From NCBI RefSeq assembly GCF_000230895.2, contig NC_016604.1:1116001-1180000 (forward strand): DNA of 64,000 bases. The letters are read 5' to 3'. Shown in pieces: positions 62,800-64,000 of the stretch; position 1 is the first letter of the stretch, and the number at the start of each line of letters is the position of its first letter. Under the pieces are notes generated by a model. It worked only from the letters and a program-made list of their open reading frames with translations, was not told where the DNA came from and made no database searches. The DNA is from Mycolicibacterium rhodesiae NBB3 (GTDB lineage Bacteria > Actinomycetota > Actinomycetes > Mycobacteriales > Mycobacteriaceae). A program made the translations under genes and the position numbers.

Positions 62800-63948
62800 A
62801 TGTCCGACCGGCCAGATCCGTCGCTGCCCAACGCCGAGGGCGCATGGGCCCAGCAGGCCGAGGCCCGCCTGCCGGATCGCCGCGAACGCGAGGAGATCGA
62901 ACGCGGCTTGACCTACGGGCTCGAGGCGGCGCCGACGATCAACGACCGCCGGATCTCCACGTTCGTTCGCGGCGAACTGCCGCACTTCGCCGGTGAACGC
63001 GGAACGTTTCTGAAATGTCCGTTCGTCGAGGACGTGAACCAGGTCGATGACGCCGAGGTGGCCATCTTCGGTGTGCCCCTCGACGCAGGCGCGACCTACC
63101 GGCCCGGCACCCGCTTCGGCCCGCAGGGAATCCGGCGGTCCACCAACCTTTTCGGCACCTACAACTACGAGTCGGGCGTCGATCTGCGTGAGCAGCTCAA
63201 CATGGTCGACATCGGCGACGTGTTCACAATCCCCGGCAACCTGGAGAAGTCTTTCGACCAGATCAGTCAGGCGATGGCGCACGTCGTGTCGAAGGGGGTC
63301 ATGCCGGTCGTCCTCGGCGGCGATCACTCGATCGGCTTCCCCACCATCCGCGGCATGACGCCGTATCTGGACGGCAACGTCGGCATCATCCACTTCGACC
63401 GCCACGTCGACACCCAGGAGTCCGATCTCGACGAGCGGATGCACACCACCCCGTGGTTCCACGCCACCAACATCAAGAACGCGCCTGCGACCAACCTGGT
63501 GCAGATCGGCATCGGCGGGTGGCAGGCGCCGCGGGCGGGCGTCAAGGTCGGCCGGGAACGTCAATCGACGGTCATCACCGTCGGCGACGTCGAACGGGTC
63601 GGCATCGAGAAGATCGCCGAGATGGCTCTCGAGATCGCCTGGAAGGACGCCAAGGCGGTGTACCTGTCCTTCGACATCGACGTCATCGACGCGGGCTTCG
63701 TACCCGGCACCGGCTGGCCCGAGCCCGGCGGGCTGCTGCCCCGCGAGGCGCTGAACCTCGTCAAGATGATCTCCGAGCCCGGCTTGGCCGGCATCGAGGT
63801 CGTCGAATGCTCACCGCCGTACGACTGGGCGGAGCAGACGGCGCTGCTGAGTTCCCGCGTGATCCTCGACAGCCTGGCCGCCCAGGTGCGATCGGGGAAG
63901 CTCGGCAACAAGGCAGCGTCGGCCGACCGCGTCGCCTGGGGTCCGTAG
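62800..63948 (+). CDS. gdmH: Ureohydrolase, probable guanidine hydrolase (GdmH-like)
   Basis: A 382-aa arginase/agmatinase-superfamily enzyme. The metal ligands are H176 (GGDHSIG), D200, H202 and D204 (HFDRHVDTQ), and D292 and D294 (SFDIDVID). Two features separate it from agmatinase: a roughly 75-residue N-terminal extension, and the blocks DRHVDTQESDLDERMHTTPW and GFVPGTGWPEPGGLLPREAL, which I recall from guanidine hydrolase of cyanobacteria. It would split guanidine into urea and ammonia with nickel. GAGGAG ribosome-binding site at 62788-62793. The divergent riboswitch-controlled transporter supports this role; agmatinase is the alternative. Confidence 0.8.
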   Translation: MSDRPDPSLPNAEGAWAQQAEARLPDRREREEIERGLTYGLEAAPTINDRRISTFVRGELPHFAGERGTFLKCPFVEDVNQVDDAEVAIFGVPLDAGATYRPGTRFGPQGIRRSTNLFGTYNYESGVDLREQLNMVDIGDVFTIPGNLEKSFDQISQAMAHVVSKGVMPVVLGGDHSIGFPTIRGMTPYLDGNVGIIHFDRHVDTQESDLDERMHTTPWFHATNIKNAPATNLVQIGIGGWQAPRAGVKVGRERQSTVITVGDVERVGIEKIAEMALEIAWKDAKAVYLSFDIDVIDAGFVPGTGWPEPGGLLPREALNLVKMISEPGLAGIEVVECSPPYDWAEQTALLSSRVILDSLAAQVRSGKLGNKAASADRVAWGP

Positions 63949-63966
63949 ATCCGTAGGCTTTGTCGT

Positions 63967-64000
63967 ATGCGCGTGGCCCTGGCACAGATCCGCAGCGGTA
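63967..64000 (+). CDS. Carbon-nitrogen hydrolase (nitrilase) family protein, 5' end only
   Basis: Only the first 11 codons are in the window: MRVALAQIRSG. This is the usual start of Rv0480c-type nitrilase-superfamily amidases. In M. tuberculosis Rv0480c adjoins Rv0481c, the DUF2505 gene found here 30.7 kb to the left. The ATG lies 18 nt after the ureohydrolase stop. Confidence 0.6.
   Translation, partial: MRVALAQIRSG

Overview
The window is high-GC DNA from a non-tuberculous, probably fast-growing Mycobacterium/Mycolicibacterium. The evidence is a run of genes in the same order as the M. tuberculosis Rv0514-to-Rv0481c block (recalled from family knowledge): hemB/hemD/hemC/hemA, the HAD phosphatase, the UPF0336 dehydratase, the PlsC-like and GalE2-like genes, bS22, an excisionase-like HTH protein, proC, ppx, Rv0495c, regX3/senX3, gpm1, mshA, the ROK regulator, an L,D-transpeptidase and murB. 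Mycobacterium-specific genes (mshA, Mce proteins, WS/DGAT, mycofactocin-type SDR) and many 1-4 nt stop/start overlaps agree with this.

Region 1 (1-5.7 kb) is variable: a deazaflavin-type reductase, a P450, a PNPOx-fold protein, a TetR regulator carrying a tandem repeat, an MpaB-like oxygenase and a divergent WS/DGAT acyltransferase, with a 20-bp palindrome between the last two. Region 2 (5.7-12.3 kb) is the heme operon hemA-hemC-hemD-hemB followed by four small membrane-protein genes. Region 3 (12.4-33.2 kb) is core mycobacterial housekeeping: phospholipid and envelope enzymes, ribosomal protein bS22 (33 aa), proline synthesis, polyphosphate metabolism, the SenX3-RegX3 phosphate-response system, phosphoglycerate mutase, mycothiol synthesis (mshA) and peptidoglycan genes (murB, ldt).

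Region 4 (about 33.2-63.96 kb) is a roughly 30.7-kb block lying between homologues of Rv0481c (DUF2505) and Rv0480c (nitrilase; its first codons are at 63967), which are neighbours in M. tuberculosis. It looks like an inserted catabolic island. It holds a TetR-controlled membrane operon with orphan cytochrome-oxidase III/IV-like subunits, and a nine-gene minus-strand operon (ALDH, amidohydrolase, SDR, two P450s, Ddn-like protein, TetR, secreted protein). It also has a complete six-gene mce operon without yrbE permease genes, and a second minus-strand operon (FadD, mycofactocin-type SDR, APH-like kinase, CaiB-type CoA transferase, DUF35, thiolase-like protein, P450). Together these fit uptake, activation and side-chain shortening of a hydrophobic (steroid- or terpenoid-like) substrate. 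The two minus-strand operons start with nearly identical promoter/operator sequences, so they are probably co-regulated.

The right end of the island carries a clear guanidine-I (ykkC) riboswitch in front of a sodium:solute symporter gene. A divergent ureohydrolase lies beside it and carries the sequence features I associate with guanidine hydrolase (GdmH). This is a probable guanidine uptake and hydrolysis module and the most distinctive system in the window. I saw no tRNA or rRNA gene, no insertion sequence and no CRISPR array.
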